DNA from: JAOADN01 sp046155885
GTDB lineage: Bacteria; Pseudomonadota; Alphaproteobacteria; Rhodobacterales; Rhodobacteraceae
Direction of reading: 5' to 3'
Length of the DNA: 12,702 bases
NCBI GenBank assembly: GCA_046155885.1
Contig: JBJXFU010000015.1
Location: forward strand, 1-12,702
Part shown: positions 1 to 7,001 of the stretch, piece after piece
Position numbering within the stretch: the first letter of the stretch is position 1
Layout: each line of letters opens with the position of its first letter
Notes under the pieces: generated by a model
The model's database searches: none
What the model was told of the DNA's origin: nothing
Seen by the model: only the letters and a program-made list of their open reading frames with translations
Position numbers and translations under genes: made by a program

Positions 1-490
1 GGGGGCCCATCTGGATCATGTAGCCGGTCACCGAAAGCCCGGGGGCAAGCGCGGCGAGCACCCGGCGGGCGACCCCCCCGGCGGCCACCCGCGCCGCCGT
101 TTCACGCGCCGAGGACCGGCCGCCGCCGCGGGGGTCACGCAACCCGTACTTCAGGTGATAGGTCAGGTCCGCGTGGCCGGGGCGGAAGCGCGTCGCGATG
201 TCGGAATAGTCCTTCGAGCGCTGGTCGGTGTTCTGGATTTCCAGCGCGATCGGGGTGCCGGTCGTCACCCCTTCGTAGACGCCCGACAGAATCGCCACCC
301 GGTCCTCTTCCCGCCGCTGGGTGGTGAACTTCGACTGCCCGGGCTTGCGCTTGTCGAGCCAAGGCTGGATGTCGGCTTCCGAAAGCGCGATCCCCGGCGG
401 GCAGCCATCGACCACCGCGCCAAGCGCCGGCCCGTGGCTTTCCCCCCATGTGGTGACGCGGAAGACGTGGCCGAAGGTGTTGAGGCTCAT
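1..490 (-). CDS. aroC: Chorismate synthase, 5' part (cut by the left edge)
   Basis: Chorismate synthase makes chorismate from 5-enolpyruvylshikimate-3-phosphate with reduced FMN, the last step of the shikimate pathway in the cytoplasm. The first 163 residues are visible; the rest lies beyond the left edge. They carry the family signatures: GESHGPALGAVVDG at residues 17-30, RPGHADLTY at 103-111, and KYGLRDPRGGGRSSARETAA at about 114-133, which holds the arginine-rich FMN/substrate loop. The block FTTQRREEDRVAILSGVYEG (55-74) is also typical. The ATG at 490 is preceded by AAGGAG seven bases upstream (498-503 on the plus strand), which fixes the start. The gene is divergent from the thiamine operon, so the roughly 95 bases between aroC and the riboswitch must serve both directions. 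Nothing looks broken in the visible part. Confidence 0.97.
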   Translation of the reverse strand, partial: MSLNTFGHVFRVTTWGESHGPALGAVVDGCPPGIALSEADIQPWLDKRKPGQSKFTTQRREEDRVAILSGVYEGVTTGTPIALEIQNTDQRSKDYSDIATRFRPGHADLTYHLKYGLRDPRGGGRSSARETAARVAAGGVARRVLAALAPGLSVTGYMIQMGP

Positions 491-552
491 CGGGGTTCTC
501 CTTGCCCCCCGCTCTAGCCGCGCGCCCGGCGGCTCTCAAGGGATTTCGCCCC

Positions 553-580
553 TTGCGCCCGCGACGGTCCCGGCTATCCT
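553..580 (+). promoter_or_regulatory. Candidate sigma-70-type promoter of the thiamine operon
   Basis: TTGCGC (553-558) and TATCCT (575-580) are separated by 16 bases. A start about seven bases after the -10 box would fall near 587, which is where the first paired strand of the TPP riboswitch begins. That agreement is the main support; the boxes themselves match the consensus only partly. Confidence 0.45.
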
Positions 581-586
581 GACGCT

Positions 587-682
587 CTACCTCGGGGTGC
601 CCGGACGGACGGGCTGAGATGCGGGACATGGCCCGCGAACCCGCTGAACCTGAACCGGTTAGGACCGGCGGAGGGAAGGTGG
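587..682 (+). promoter_or_regulatory. TPP (thiamin pyrophosphate) riboswitch, THI element
   Basis: This is the aptamer that binds thiamin pyrophosphate in the nascent mRNA. All conserved blocks are present in order: CGGGGTGC (593-600), CTGAGAT (614-620), CTGAACCTGA (644-653) and GGAGGGAA (670-677). The closing helix P1 pairs CTACCU (587-592) with AGGUGG (677-682). P3 is GCGGG (621-625) with CCCGC (632-636). P4 is CCGC (641-644) with GCGG (668-671), and P5 is CCGGU (655-659) with ACCGG (664-668). It lies directly upstream of thiB, as expected for a thiamine transport operon that is shut off when the cofactor is plentiful. Confidence 0.96.
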
Positions 683-731
683 GGCGATCCGCCCCGGCAC
701 TCTCCTGCAGTTCTGCCGCCCGGAGAGCGTG
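670..731 (+). promoter_or_regulatory. Riboswitch expression platform hiding the thiB ribosome binding site
   Basis: The thiB ribosome binding site GGAG (722-725) lies inside GGAGAG (722-727), which is fully complementary to CTCTCC (700-705). The hairpin has a 16-base loop. The same CTCTCC can instead pair with GGAGGG (670-675, one G-U pair), which belongs to the conserved aptamer core and the base of P4. The two pairings exclude each other. Inferred logic: with ligand bound the aptamer keeps 670-675, so CTCTCC covers the ribosome binding site and translation is off; without ligand 670-675 captures CTCTCC and the site is free. No T-run follows, so control is probably on translation rather than by a terminator. 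Confidence 0.6.
681..695 (+). promoter_or_regulatory. Short GC hairpin abutting the aptamer
   Basis: GGGGCG (681-686) and CGCCCC (690-695) form a perfect 6-bp stem with a 3-base loop. Its first two bases are also the last two of riboswitch helix P1, so the two helices compete or stack end to end. There is no T-run, so it is not a standard terminator. Confidence 0.5.
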
Positions 732-1724
732 ATGCGATACCTGCCCGTCCTTGCCGCCTGCTGTGGACTTGCCCTGCCGGCAACGGCCCAGACGAAGCCT
801 GTCCTGACGGTCTACACCTATGACAGCTTCGCCGCCGAATGGGGCCCGGGGCCGGCGGTGAAGGCGGGGTTCGAGGCGGGCTGCGGCTGCGAGCTGCGCT
901 GGGTCACGGCGGGCGACGGGGCGGCGCTCTTGGCGCGGGTGCTGCTGGAGGGAAGCGCCACCGAAGCCGACGTTGTGCTCGGGCTCGACCAGAACCTGAT
1001 CCCGGCCGCGCAGGAGAGCGGCCTTTTCGCCCCCGCCCCCACCCGCCCGAAGGCGGGCGCCTTGCCCGTGGACTGGACCAACGGCACCTTCGCTCCCTTC
1101 GACTGGGGATGGTTCGCCTTCGTCTACGACGCGACGAAAATCGGCACCGTTCCGGCCTCTTTCGAAGAGCTCGCCGCATCGGACCTGAAGATCGTGATCG
1201 AGGATCCGCGGTCCTCGACCCCAGGGCTGGGGCTGCTCTTGTGGGTGAAGGCCGCCTATGGCGACCGGTCGGGCGAAATCTGGGCGGGCCTGTCCGACAA
1301 TATTCTGACGATCACGCCCGGCTGGTCCGAAGCCTACGGGCTTTTCCTGAAGGGCGAGGCGGACATGGTGCTGAGCTACACGACTTCGCCCGTCTATCAC
1401 CGGATGGCCGAGGGCGACGGCACGAGAGAGGCGGCGATCTTCCGCGAGGGGCACATGCTGCAGGTGGAGGTGGCGGCGAAGCTGGCGGGAAGCGATCAGG
1501 GGGCGCTGGCCGACCGGTTCCTGAAGTTCATGGAAAGCCCGGCCTTCCAGTCGGCGATCCCGCAGACGAACTGGATGTACCCATCGAACCTCCCGCTGCC
1601 GGAGCTTCCGTTGCCTTTCCAGATGCAGAAGCGGCCGGAGAAGACCCTTTTCCTGACCGCCGGCGAGGTTGCCGCGCTTCGCGATCCGGCGCTTGCGGAA
1701 TGGCGGGAGGTGTTGAGCCGGTGA
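732..1724 (+). CDS. thiB: Thiamine ABC transporter, periplasmic substrate-binding protein
   Basis: Periplasmic protein that captures thiamine and its phosphates and delivers them to ThiPQ. The product has 330 residues, close to the usual length. Residues 1-20 form a signal peptide ending ATAQ. The mature protein opens with LTVYTYDSFAAEWGPGPAVK (25-44), a strong ThiB/TbpA signature, followed by a cysteine pair CGC (51-53), a common feature in this family as I recall. The YPSNLPLPELP stretch near the C-terminus also fits. The ATG at 732 is chosen because GGAG ends six bases before it; the GTG immediately upstream (729) would leave only three. The gene follows the TPP riboswitch and overlaps thiP by four bases (GTGA), so the genes are probably translated together. 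Confidence 0.95.
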   Translation: MRYLPVLAACCGLALPATAQTKPVLTVYTYDSFAAEWGPGPAVKAGFEAGCGCELRWVTAGDGAALLARVLLEGSATEADVVLGLDQNLIPAAQESGLFAPAPTRPKAGALPVDWTNGTFAPFDWGWFAFVYDATKIGTVPASFEELAASDLKIVIEDPRSSTPGLGLLLWVKAAYGDRSGEIWAGLSDNILTITPGWSEAYGLFLKGEADMVLSYTTSPVYHRMAEGDGTREAAIFREGHMLQVEVAAKLAGSDQGALADRFLKFMESPAFQSAIPQTNWMYPSNLPLPELPLPFQMQKRPEKTLFLTAGEVAALRDPALAEWREVLSR

Positions 1725-3277
1725 AGGCCCGGGACGTAGGGCACGGGGCGCGGATCGCGGCGGGCGCAGTCGCGCTGGCGGTCGGGCTGCCGCTGCTGGC
1801 GGTGCTGGTCCATGCGGAAGGGGGCGGCTGGCCCGATGCGGGGGACCGGGCGGCGATCCGCTTCACGCTGTGGCAGGCGGCGGTTTCGGCGGCGATCTCG
1901 GCCGGTCTTGCAGTGCCGGTGGCGCGGGCGCTGGCGCGACGGGCGTTTCCGGGGCGCGGGGCGCTACTGTCGCTGTTCGGGGCGCCGTTCATCCTGCCTT
2001 CGGTCGTCGCGGCGGGGGCGATCCTGTCGGTGTTCGGGCGGACGGGCGCGGTCAACGAGGGTTTGCGGGCGGCCGGCCTGCCCGAGGTTTCGGTCTACGG
2101 GCCGCAGGGGGTGATCCTGGCGCATGTCTTCACGAACCTGCCGCTGGCGATCCGGCTGATCCTGCAGGGCTGGGCCGACATTCCGGCCGAGCGGTTCCGG
2201 CTGGCCGAAAGCCTGAACTTCACCGCATCCGACATCGCGCGCCACCTGGAGCGGCCGATGCTGAGGGCGGTGCTGCCGGGGGCGTTCCTGGCCGTCTTCC
2301 TTGTCTGCCTGACCAGCTTCGCCGTCGCGCTGATGCTTGGCGGGGGCCCGCGGGCGACGACGGTGGAACTGGCGATCTATCAGGCGTTCCGGTTCGACTT
2401 CGATCCGGGACGGGCGGCGGGGCTGGCCGCCGTGCAGCTTCTGCTGTCGGGCGCGGTGGCGATGGCGGCGCTGCGCATCGCGCTGCCCGCAGGGATCGGT
2501 GCCGGGGCGGGCCGGCGCGTTGCGGTCAGGGCACCGGCGGGTGGCTGGCGGGCGGCGGGGGACGTGGCGCTGGTGGGCGGCGCGGCGGGGTTTCTTCTGG
2601 TGCCGCTTGTCTCGGTCCTTGCGGCCGGGGTGCCGCATCTGGCCGGGCTGCCACCTTCGGTCTGGCAGGCCGCCGGGCGGTCGATGCTGGTGGCCCTGGC
2701 CGCGACCGCGCTGGCGCTGGCCGCCGCGGTGCCGATGGCCCTGGGAGCGGCGCGGATGGCCTCCGGGGCGGCGCGGCGGGTCGAGGGGCTGGGGATGCTG
2801 GCGATGGTCGCCTCGCCGCTTGTCACCGGGACGGGGCTGTTCCTGATTCTCAGGCCGGTCGCCGATCCGCAGGCGCTGGCCCTGCCGATGACCGCCTTCG
2901 CCAATGCGCTGGCCGCGCTGCCCTTCGCGCTGCGCATCCTCGCTATGCCGGCGCGCGAGGCCGAGGCGGGATACGGGCGGCTGGCGGACAGTCTGGGGAT
3001 GACGGGTTGGGCGCGGGCGCGGGCCGCCGTGCTGCCCCGGCTCAGGCGGCCCCTGTGTTTCGCGGCGGGGCTTTCGGCCGCTTTGTCGGTGGGCGATCTG
3101 GGCGTGGCGGCACTGTTCGGCGACCCTGACCGGGCCACCTTGCCGGTGGCGGTGGGGCGCCTGATGGGCGCCTACCGGATGGATCAGGCGGCCGGGGCCT
3201 CGCTTCTGCTGGTGGGGCTTGGGTTCGGGATGTTCCTGCTTTTCGACCGGCTCGGGGGCCGCGATGCTGGCGCTTGA
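1721..3277 (+). CDS. thiP: Thiamine ABC transporter, permease
   Basis: Inner-membrane permease with two fused transport domains, forming the channel for thiamine received from ThiB. The 518 residues are near the family norm. Several hydrophobic segments are visible in both halves, for example 11-30, 82-104, 188-206, 283-303, 323-342 and 493-508. Each half carries a cytoplasmic EAA-type loop that contacts the ATPase: about 161-187 (LAESLNFTASDIARHLERPM) and 421-445 (LADSLGMTGWARARA). The block LGGGPRATTVELAIYQAFRF (206-225) is very characteristic of ThiP. The GTG start overlaps the thiB stop codon; GGAGG (1706-1710) lies ten bases before it. The gene overlaps thiQ by 14 bases. Confidence 0.95.
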   Translation: MKARDVGHGARIAAGAVALAVGLPLLAVLVHAEGGGWPDAGDRAAIRFTLWQAAVSAAISAGLAVPVARALARRAFPGRGALLSLFGAPFILPSVVAAGAILSVFGRTGAVNEGLRAAGLPEVSVYGPQGVILAHVFTNLPLAIRLILQGWADIPAERFRLAESLNFTASDIARHLERPMLRAVLPGAFLAVFLVCLTSFAVALMLGGGPRATTVELAIYQAFRFDFDPGRAAGLAAVQLLLSGAVAMAALRIALPAGIGAGAGRRVAVRAPAGGWRAAGDVALVGGAAGFLLVPLVSVLAAGVPHLAGLPPSVWQAAGRSMLVALAATALALAAAVPMALGAARMASGAARRVEGLGMLAMVASPLVTGTGLFLILRPVADPQALALPMTAFANALAALPFALRILAMPAREAEAGYGRLADSLGMTGWARARAAVLPRLRRPLCFAAGLSAALSVGDLGVAALFGDPDRATLPVAVGRLMGAYRMDQAAGASLLLVGLGFGMFLLFDRLGGRDAGA

Positions 3278-3959
3278 GGGGGTACGGATCAGGCTGGGGG
3301 GCTTCGCGCTGGCCGCCGATCTGACGGTGGCCGCAGGCGCGCGGGTGGCGGTGATCGGGCCGTCCGGTGCCGGGAAATCGACCCTGATCGGCGCCATCGC
3401 TGGGTTCGTGCCGCCGCAGGCGGGCCGCGTTCTGTGGGAGGGGCGCGATCTTGGCGCGATGCGGCCCGGGGAAAGGCCGCTGTCGATCCTGTTTCAGGAG
3501 CAGAACCTGTTTCCGCATCTGACGGTGGCCGAAAACCTCGGCCTCGGGATCGCGCCGTCGCTGCGTCTGTCCGAAGCAGATCGTTCGCGGGTTGGCGCGG
3601 CGCTTGGGCGGGTGGAGATGGACGGGATGGGAGGGCGCCGGGCCGGGTCGCTTTCCGGGGGCGAAGGGGCGCGGGTGGCGCTGGCGCGGGTCTTGCTGAG
3701 GGCGCGGCCGCTGCTGCTGCTGGACGAGCCCTTCGCGGCGCTTGGCCCCGGCATGCGGCGCGCGATGCTCGGCCTTGTGGCGGAGGTGGCCGGCGAGACC
3801 GGCGCGGCGCTGCTGATGGTCAGCCACGACCCGCAGGACGCGCGGCGGCTTTGCCCCGCTACGGTGGTCGTGGCCGAGGGCAGGGCGCGGCCGCCGGTGC
3901 CGACCGGGTCGCTTCTCGACGATCCGCCGCGCGAGGTGGCGGAGTACCTGGGGAAGTGA
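3264..3959 (+). CDS. thiQ: Thiamine ABC transporter, ATP-binding protein
   Basis: ATPase that powers thiamine import through ThiP. It has 231 residues, almost the length of the E. coli protein. In order: Walker A GPSGAGKST (32-40), Q-loop Gln78 in FQEQNLFPHLTV, ABC signature LSGGE (130-134), Walker B LLLLDEP (150-156) and the switch histidine in MVSHD. Two positions differ from the textbook form: the signature ends in Glu instead of Gln, and the D-loop reads AALGP instead of the common SALD. Both look like lineage variation rather than damage, since all catalytic residues are present. The ATG at 3264 lies within the last codons of thiP, so translation is probably coupled. Last gene of the operon. 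Confidence 0.95.
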   Translation: MLALEGVRIRLGGFALAADLTVAAGARVAVIGPSGAGKSTLIGAIAGFVPPQAGRVLWEGRDLGAMRPGERPLSILFQEQNLFPHLTVAENLGLGIAPSLRLSEADRSRVGAALGRVEMDGMGGRRAGSLSGGEGARVALARVLLRARPLLLLDEPFAALGPGMRRAMLGLVAEVAGETGAALLMVSHDPQDARRLCPATVVVAEGRARPPVPTGSLLDDPPREVAEYLGK

Positions 3960-3962
3960 AAA

Positions 3963-3988
3963 GGCGCGGACCGTTCCCGGACCGCGCC
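3963..3988. terminator. Terminator hairpin between convergent thiQ and petC
   Basis: GGCGCGG (3963-3969) pairs perfectly with CCGCGCC (3982-3988); after one A-A mismatch an inner CC/GG pair closes the loop. Read on the minus strand the stem is followed by TTTT (3962-3959), so it is a fair intrinsic terminator for petABC. On the plus strand no T-run follows, so it would stop thiBPQ transcription less efficiently. It lies just after the thiQ stop and 25 bases past the petC stop. Confidence 0.75.
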
Positions 3989-4013
3989 CCTCGAAGTCTT
4001 GCCGAAAGCCGGC

Positions 4014-4886
4014 TCAGGCCCCGGCGTTCTTGCCCTTTGCCCGCGCCCAGATCTGCTTGTTGACGAGGTAGAGCATCACCGCGATCAAGCCGAGGAACAG
4101 AACCGCCGTGAAGCCCATGCGCTTGCGCTCCATCATCTTCGGTTCGGCCGCCCAGGTCAGGAAGGCCGAGACGTCCATCGCCATCTGGTCGACCGTCGCC
4201 TTGGTTTCGTCCTGATAGGTCGCGGCATCGTCCGCGAGCGGCGGCGACATGGCGATCCAGCTGCCCTCGATGGTGGCATGGCCGTGTTCGTCCTTGCAGC
4301 TGTCCGGAATGAACCCCTTGGGGAAGCGGACGTTGTACGCCCCCGGTTCGTCGCCCTTGGCGCAGGCGGGGGGGTCTTCGTAGCCCGTCAGGATCGCATG
4401 GATGTATTCCGGGCCGCCCATTCCCTTGAAGAACTGGTTGACCCCAAGACCGTACGGCCCGTGGAACCCGGCGCGGGCGCGGGCCATCAGGCTGAGGTCG
4501 GGCGCGCCCACGGCATGGTTGATCGGAAAGAGATCGGCCGGCTCGAGCTTGCGGAACTCCTGCTTCTCTGGGTCGAAGAGCTGGGGGTTCGATGCCTCGT
4601 CATTGATCGGGAATGCGGCCGCGTAGGCGCGGACCTGATCTTCGGGCAGGTGTGGGCCGCCCTCTTCGGCCAGCGCCCGGATCGCGACGTAGCGCATGCC
4701 GTGGCAGGCGGCGCAGACCTCGGTATAGACCTGAAGGCCGCGCTGCAGCTGGTGTTCGTCGAACCTGCCGAAGGGACCTTCGAACGAGAAGGCCACGTCG
4801 GGGATCGTCACTTCGTTTTCGGCGCGGGCCGCCCCCGCCGAAAGCGCGAGAGCCGAGGCGGCGGCGAATGCGAGAGTCCTGAGCAT
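4014..4886 (-). CDS. petC: Cytochrome c1 of the cytochrome bc1 complex
   Basis: Membrane-anchored periplasmic c-type cytochrome that passes electrons from the Rieske protein to soluble or membrane cytochrome c. The 290 residues show a signal peptide (1-23, ending ARA), a heme-binding CAACH (58-62), the axial Met213 in IAMSPPLADD and a C-terminal anchor (about 258-276) followed by a basic tail. Cys175 and Cys197 match the disulfide pair known in Rhodobacter capsulatus cytochrome c1. The ATG at 4886 is preceded by GAAGGGA about ten bases upstream and starts the signal peptide directly. A second ATG seven codons earlier (4907) overlaps the petB stop as ATGA and would only add MRRERTD; it cannot be excluded. 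Third gene of petABC, followed by a terminator hairpin. Confidence 0.95.
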   Translation of the reverse strand: MLRTLAFAAASALALSAGAARAENEVTIPDVAFSFEGPFGRFDEHQLQRGLQVYTEVCAACHGMRYVAIRALAEEGGPHLPEDQVRAYAAAFPINDEASNPQLFDPEKQEFRKLEPADLFPINHAVGAPDLSLMARARAGFHGPYGLGVNQFFKGMGGPEYIHAILTGYEDPPACAKGDEPGAYNVRFPKGFIPDSCKDEHGHATIEGSWIAMSPPLADDAATYQDETKATVDQMAMDVSAFLTWAAEPKMMERKRMGFTAVLFLGLIAVMLYLVNKQIWARAKGKNAGA

Positions 4887-4903
4887 GTCCGTCCGTTCCC
4901 TTC

Positions 4904-6226
4904 TCATTCCGCCGCCGTCGTGCTGGCGGGGTAGTGCGCCTTGAAGTCGTCCTCGATCGTCGCGGGCTGCGGCAGCGGCTTCTCGATCACGCCCAGAAGC
5001 GGCAGGATGATGAAGAAGTAGGCGAACCAGTAGGCCGAGGCGATCAGCGATATCCACGAGGTGACCTCGGTCGGAACCTGCGAGCCGACCCACATCAGCA
5101 CAACGAAGTCGATGCACAGAAGCGCAAACCACCACTTGAACATCGGCCGGTAGCGCCCGGAACGCACCGACGAGGTGTCGAGCCAGGGCGCCAGCGCCAG
5201 CGCCAAGATCGCGCCGAACATCGCGATCACGCCGAAGAACTTGGCGTCGACGATGCCGAAGGTGACGAACTGCACTAGCTGCACCGCCCAGACGTCCGAG
5301 GTGAAGGCCCGCAGGATCGCGTAGAAGGGCAGGAAGTACCATTCCGGCACGATATGGACCGGGGTGGCCAGCGGGTTCGCCTCGATCGCGTTGTCGGGGT
5401 GGCCGAAGTAGGCGGGCATGAAGCCCACCACCGCGAAGAAGATGGCCAGGATCACCGCCAGCGCGAAGAGGTCCTTGATCACGAAGTAGGGCCAGAAGGG
5501 CAGCGTGTCGCGGTCGGCCTCGGCCTTCGAGCCGCGGCGCACCTCGACCCCGGTGGGGTTGTTGTTGCCGGTAGTGTGGAAGGCCCAGATATGCACGATG
5601 ACCAGCCCCGCGATGACGAAGGGCAGAAGGTAGTGCAGCGAGAAGAAGCGGTTGAGCGTGGCGTTGTCGACCGCCGGCCCGCCCAGGAGCCAGGTCTGGA
5701 TGTCCGGCCCGATGCCGGGGATCGCGCCGAAAAGGCCGGTGATGACGGTGGCGCCCCAGAAGGACATCTGGCCCCAGGGCAGCACGTAGCCGAGGAAGCC
5801 CGTCGCCATCATCGCCAGATAGATCAGCATGCCGATGATCCAGGTCACTTCGCGCGGCGCCTTGTAGCTGCCGTAGTAAAGGCCGCGGAAGATGTGGAGA
5901 TAGACGGCGAAGAAGAAGAGCGAGGCGCCGTTGGCGTGAATGTAGCGGATCAGCGTGCCGCCGTTCACGTTGCGCATGATGTGTTCGACGCTGGCGAAGG
6001 CCTCATCGACATGCGGCGTATAGTGCATGGCCAGCACGATGCCGGTGACGATCTGCAGGACCAGGCAGAAGGTCAGCACGATGCCCCAGATCCACATCCA
6101 GTTCAGGTTCTTGGGCGTCGGGATCATCAGCGTGTCGTAGATCAGGCTGACGACCGGAAGCCGTTCGTGCAGCCATTTTTCGAACCCGCTCTTCGGCTCG
6201 TAGTGGTCGTGCGGAATGCCAGCCAT
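4904..6226 (-). CDS. petB: Cytochrome b of the cytochrome bc1 complex
   Basis: Integral membrane core of the quinol:cytochrome c oxidoreductase, carrying both b hemes and both quinone sites. The 440 residues are a full-length bacterial cytochrome b with about eight membrane helices. The four heme-ligating histidines are His97, His111, His198 and His212, the same numbers as in Rhodobacter capsulatus, and the quinol-oxidation motif PEWY is at 294-297. Gly- and Pro-rich landmarks such as GYVLPWGQMSFWGATVITG (146-164) are intact. The ATG at 6226 has GAGGGAC about nine bases upstream, overlapping the petA stop region, and the gap to petA is only 13 bases. The stop overlaps an alternative petC start, so the three genes form one operon. 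Confidence 0.98.
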   Translation of the reverse strand: MAGIPHDHYEPKSGFEKWLHERLPVVSLIYDTLMIPTPKNLNWMWIWGIVLTFCLVLQIVTGIVLAMHYTPHVDEAFASVEHIMRNVNGGTLIRYIHANGASLFFFAVYLHIFRGLYYGSYKAPREVTWIIGMLIYLAMMATGFLGYVLPWGQMSFWGATVITGLFGAIPGIGPDIQTWLLGGPAVDNATLNRFFSLHYLLPFVIAGLVIVHIWAFHTTGNNNPTGVEVRRGSKAEADRDTLPFWPYFVIKDLFALAVILAIFFAVVGFMPAYFGHPDNAIEANPLATPVHIVPEWYFLPFYAILRAFTSDVWAVQLVQFVTFGIVDAKFFGVIAMFGAILALALAPWLDTSSVRSGRYRPMFKWWFALLCIDFVVLMWVGSQVPTEVTSWISLIASAYWFAYFFIILPLLGVIEKPLPQPATIEDDFKAHYPASTTAAE

Positions 6227-6239
6227 CGGTTCTTGTCCC

Positions 6240-6800
6240 TCAGCCGAGTTTCAGCGTGGTGGCGTCGGTGAACTGTGCCACCGGTACGGCCAGATTGCGC
6301 GGCGCCGGTCCTTTGCGGATGCGGCCGGAGGTATCGTAGTGCGAGCCGTGGCAGGGGCAGAACCAGCCGCCGAATTCGCCCGAGTTCCCGAGCGGCACGC
6401 AGCCGAGGTGCGTGCACACACCCGTCATCACCAACCATTCGCCCGCTTCGTCCAGGGTCCGGTTCTGGTCGGTCGCCTCCGATTCGGCGGGCAGGTTCGC
6501 GTTCTCGGCGTTCTGGTCGACCAGGTCGGACAGATCGACGGCGCGCGCGGCTTCGATTTCCTCGGTGGTCCGGCGGCGGATGAAGACCGGCTTGCCGAGC
6601 CATTTGACGGTCAGCTGGCTGCCGACCTCGACGCCGCTGATATCCACGAAGATCGAGGAAAGCGCCCGGACATCGGCCGAAGGGTTCATCTGGTTGATCA
6701 AAGTCCAGACCGCGCCGCCGCCCGCGATCGCGCCGGCGCCCGCCGTGGCGTAGTAGAGGAAATCGCGGCGGCTGGCCGCGGGTTCATCTGCATGGGACAC
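6240..6800 (-). CDS. petA: Rieske iron-sulfur protein of the cytochrome bc1 complex
   Basis: Carries the [2Fe-2S] cluster that takes the first electron from quinol and hands it to cytochrome c1. With the GTG start at 6800 the product is 186 residues, the usual length. It has a twin-arginine motif SRRDFLYYAT (10-19) and one membrane segment (about 18-38), as expected for Tat-dependent insertion, then a flexible hinge around ADVRALSS (42-49). Cluster ligands are Cys129/His131 (CTHLGC) and Cys148/His151 (CPCHGSHYD), with the Cys134-Cys150 disulfide. The GTG is chosen because AGGGGGAG lies about ten bases upstream and the next residues SHADEP lead straight into the Tat motif; the frame upstream is Arg-rich and has no family character. 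First gene of petABC. Confidence 0.95.
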   Translation of the reverse strand: MSHADEPAASRRDFLYYATAGAGAIAGGGAVWTLINQMNPSADVRALSSIFVDISGVEVGSQLTVKWLGKPVFIRRRTTEEIEAARAVDLSDLVDQNAENANLPAESEATDQNRTLDEAGEWLVMTGVCTHLGCVPLGNSGEFGGWFCPCHGSHYDTSGRIRKGPAPRNLAVPVAQFTDATTLKLG

Positions 6801-6888
6801 GGAACTAAACTCCCCCTGGCTCAGGCAGACGGCCCGCCTGCGTCGTGCAGCCGGGATCACGCGGGCGTGTCCGGCTTTCAGGGGGGGT

Positions 6889-6917
6889 ATTTATCCGCCA
6901 TTCATGGGGCCGTCCAG
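6889..6917 (-). promoter_or_regulatory. Candidate promoter of petABC
   Basis: On the minus strand CTGGAC (6917-6912) and ATAAAT (6894-6889) are 17 bases apart. ATAAAT lies in the only AT-rich patch of the 201-base gap between the gst-like gene and petA. The predicted start near 6882 would give a leader of about 80 bases. The -35 box is a weak match, so this is a suggestion only. I see no other feature in the gap. Confidence 0.35.
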
Positions 6918-7001
6918 CGCGGTTTGGCGCCTTCGGGCGGCCAAGGTGTCGCAAGCGCGGGGAAGTGTCGGAAATGGCACCCGCGCCCGCCTCTCAGGGG
7001 T

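Noticed and set aside
732..791. LAAC near the ThiB N-terminus as a lipoprotein cleavage box
   Set aside because: The cysteine would be residue 11, too early for a lipoprotein signal peptide; cleavage after ATAQ by the ordinary signal peptidase fits better.
135..1454. Minus-strand open frame of 439 residues across aroC, the riboswitch and thiB
   Set aside because: It crosses a known RNA element and two genes recognised in other frames, and its composition is shadow-like.
1964..3397. Minus-strand open frame of 477 residues opposite thiP and the start of thiQ
   Set aside because: It is rich in Arg, Gln, Pro and His with no domain character; the plus strand encodes clear ThiP and ThiQ. It is a shadow caused by high GC.
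5354..6271. Plus-strand open frame of 305 residues opposite petB
   Set aside because: Full of Asp, Glu, Arg, His and Val repeats typical of the reverse reading of a membrane protein gene; petB is certain.
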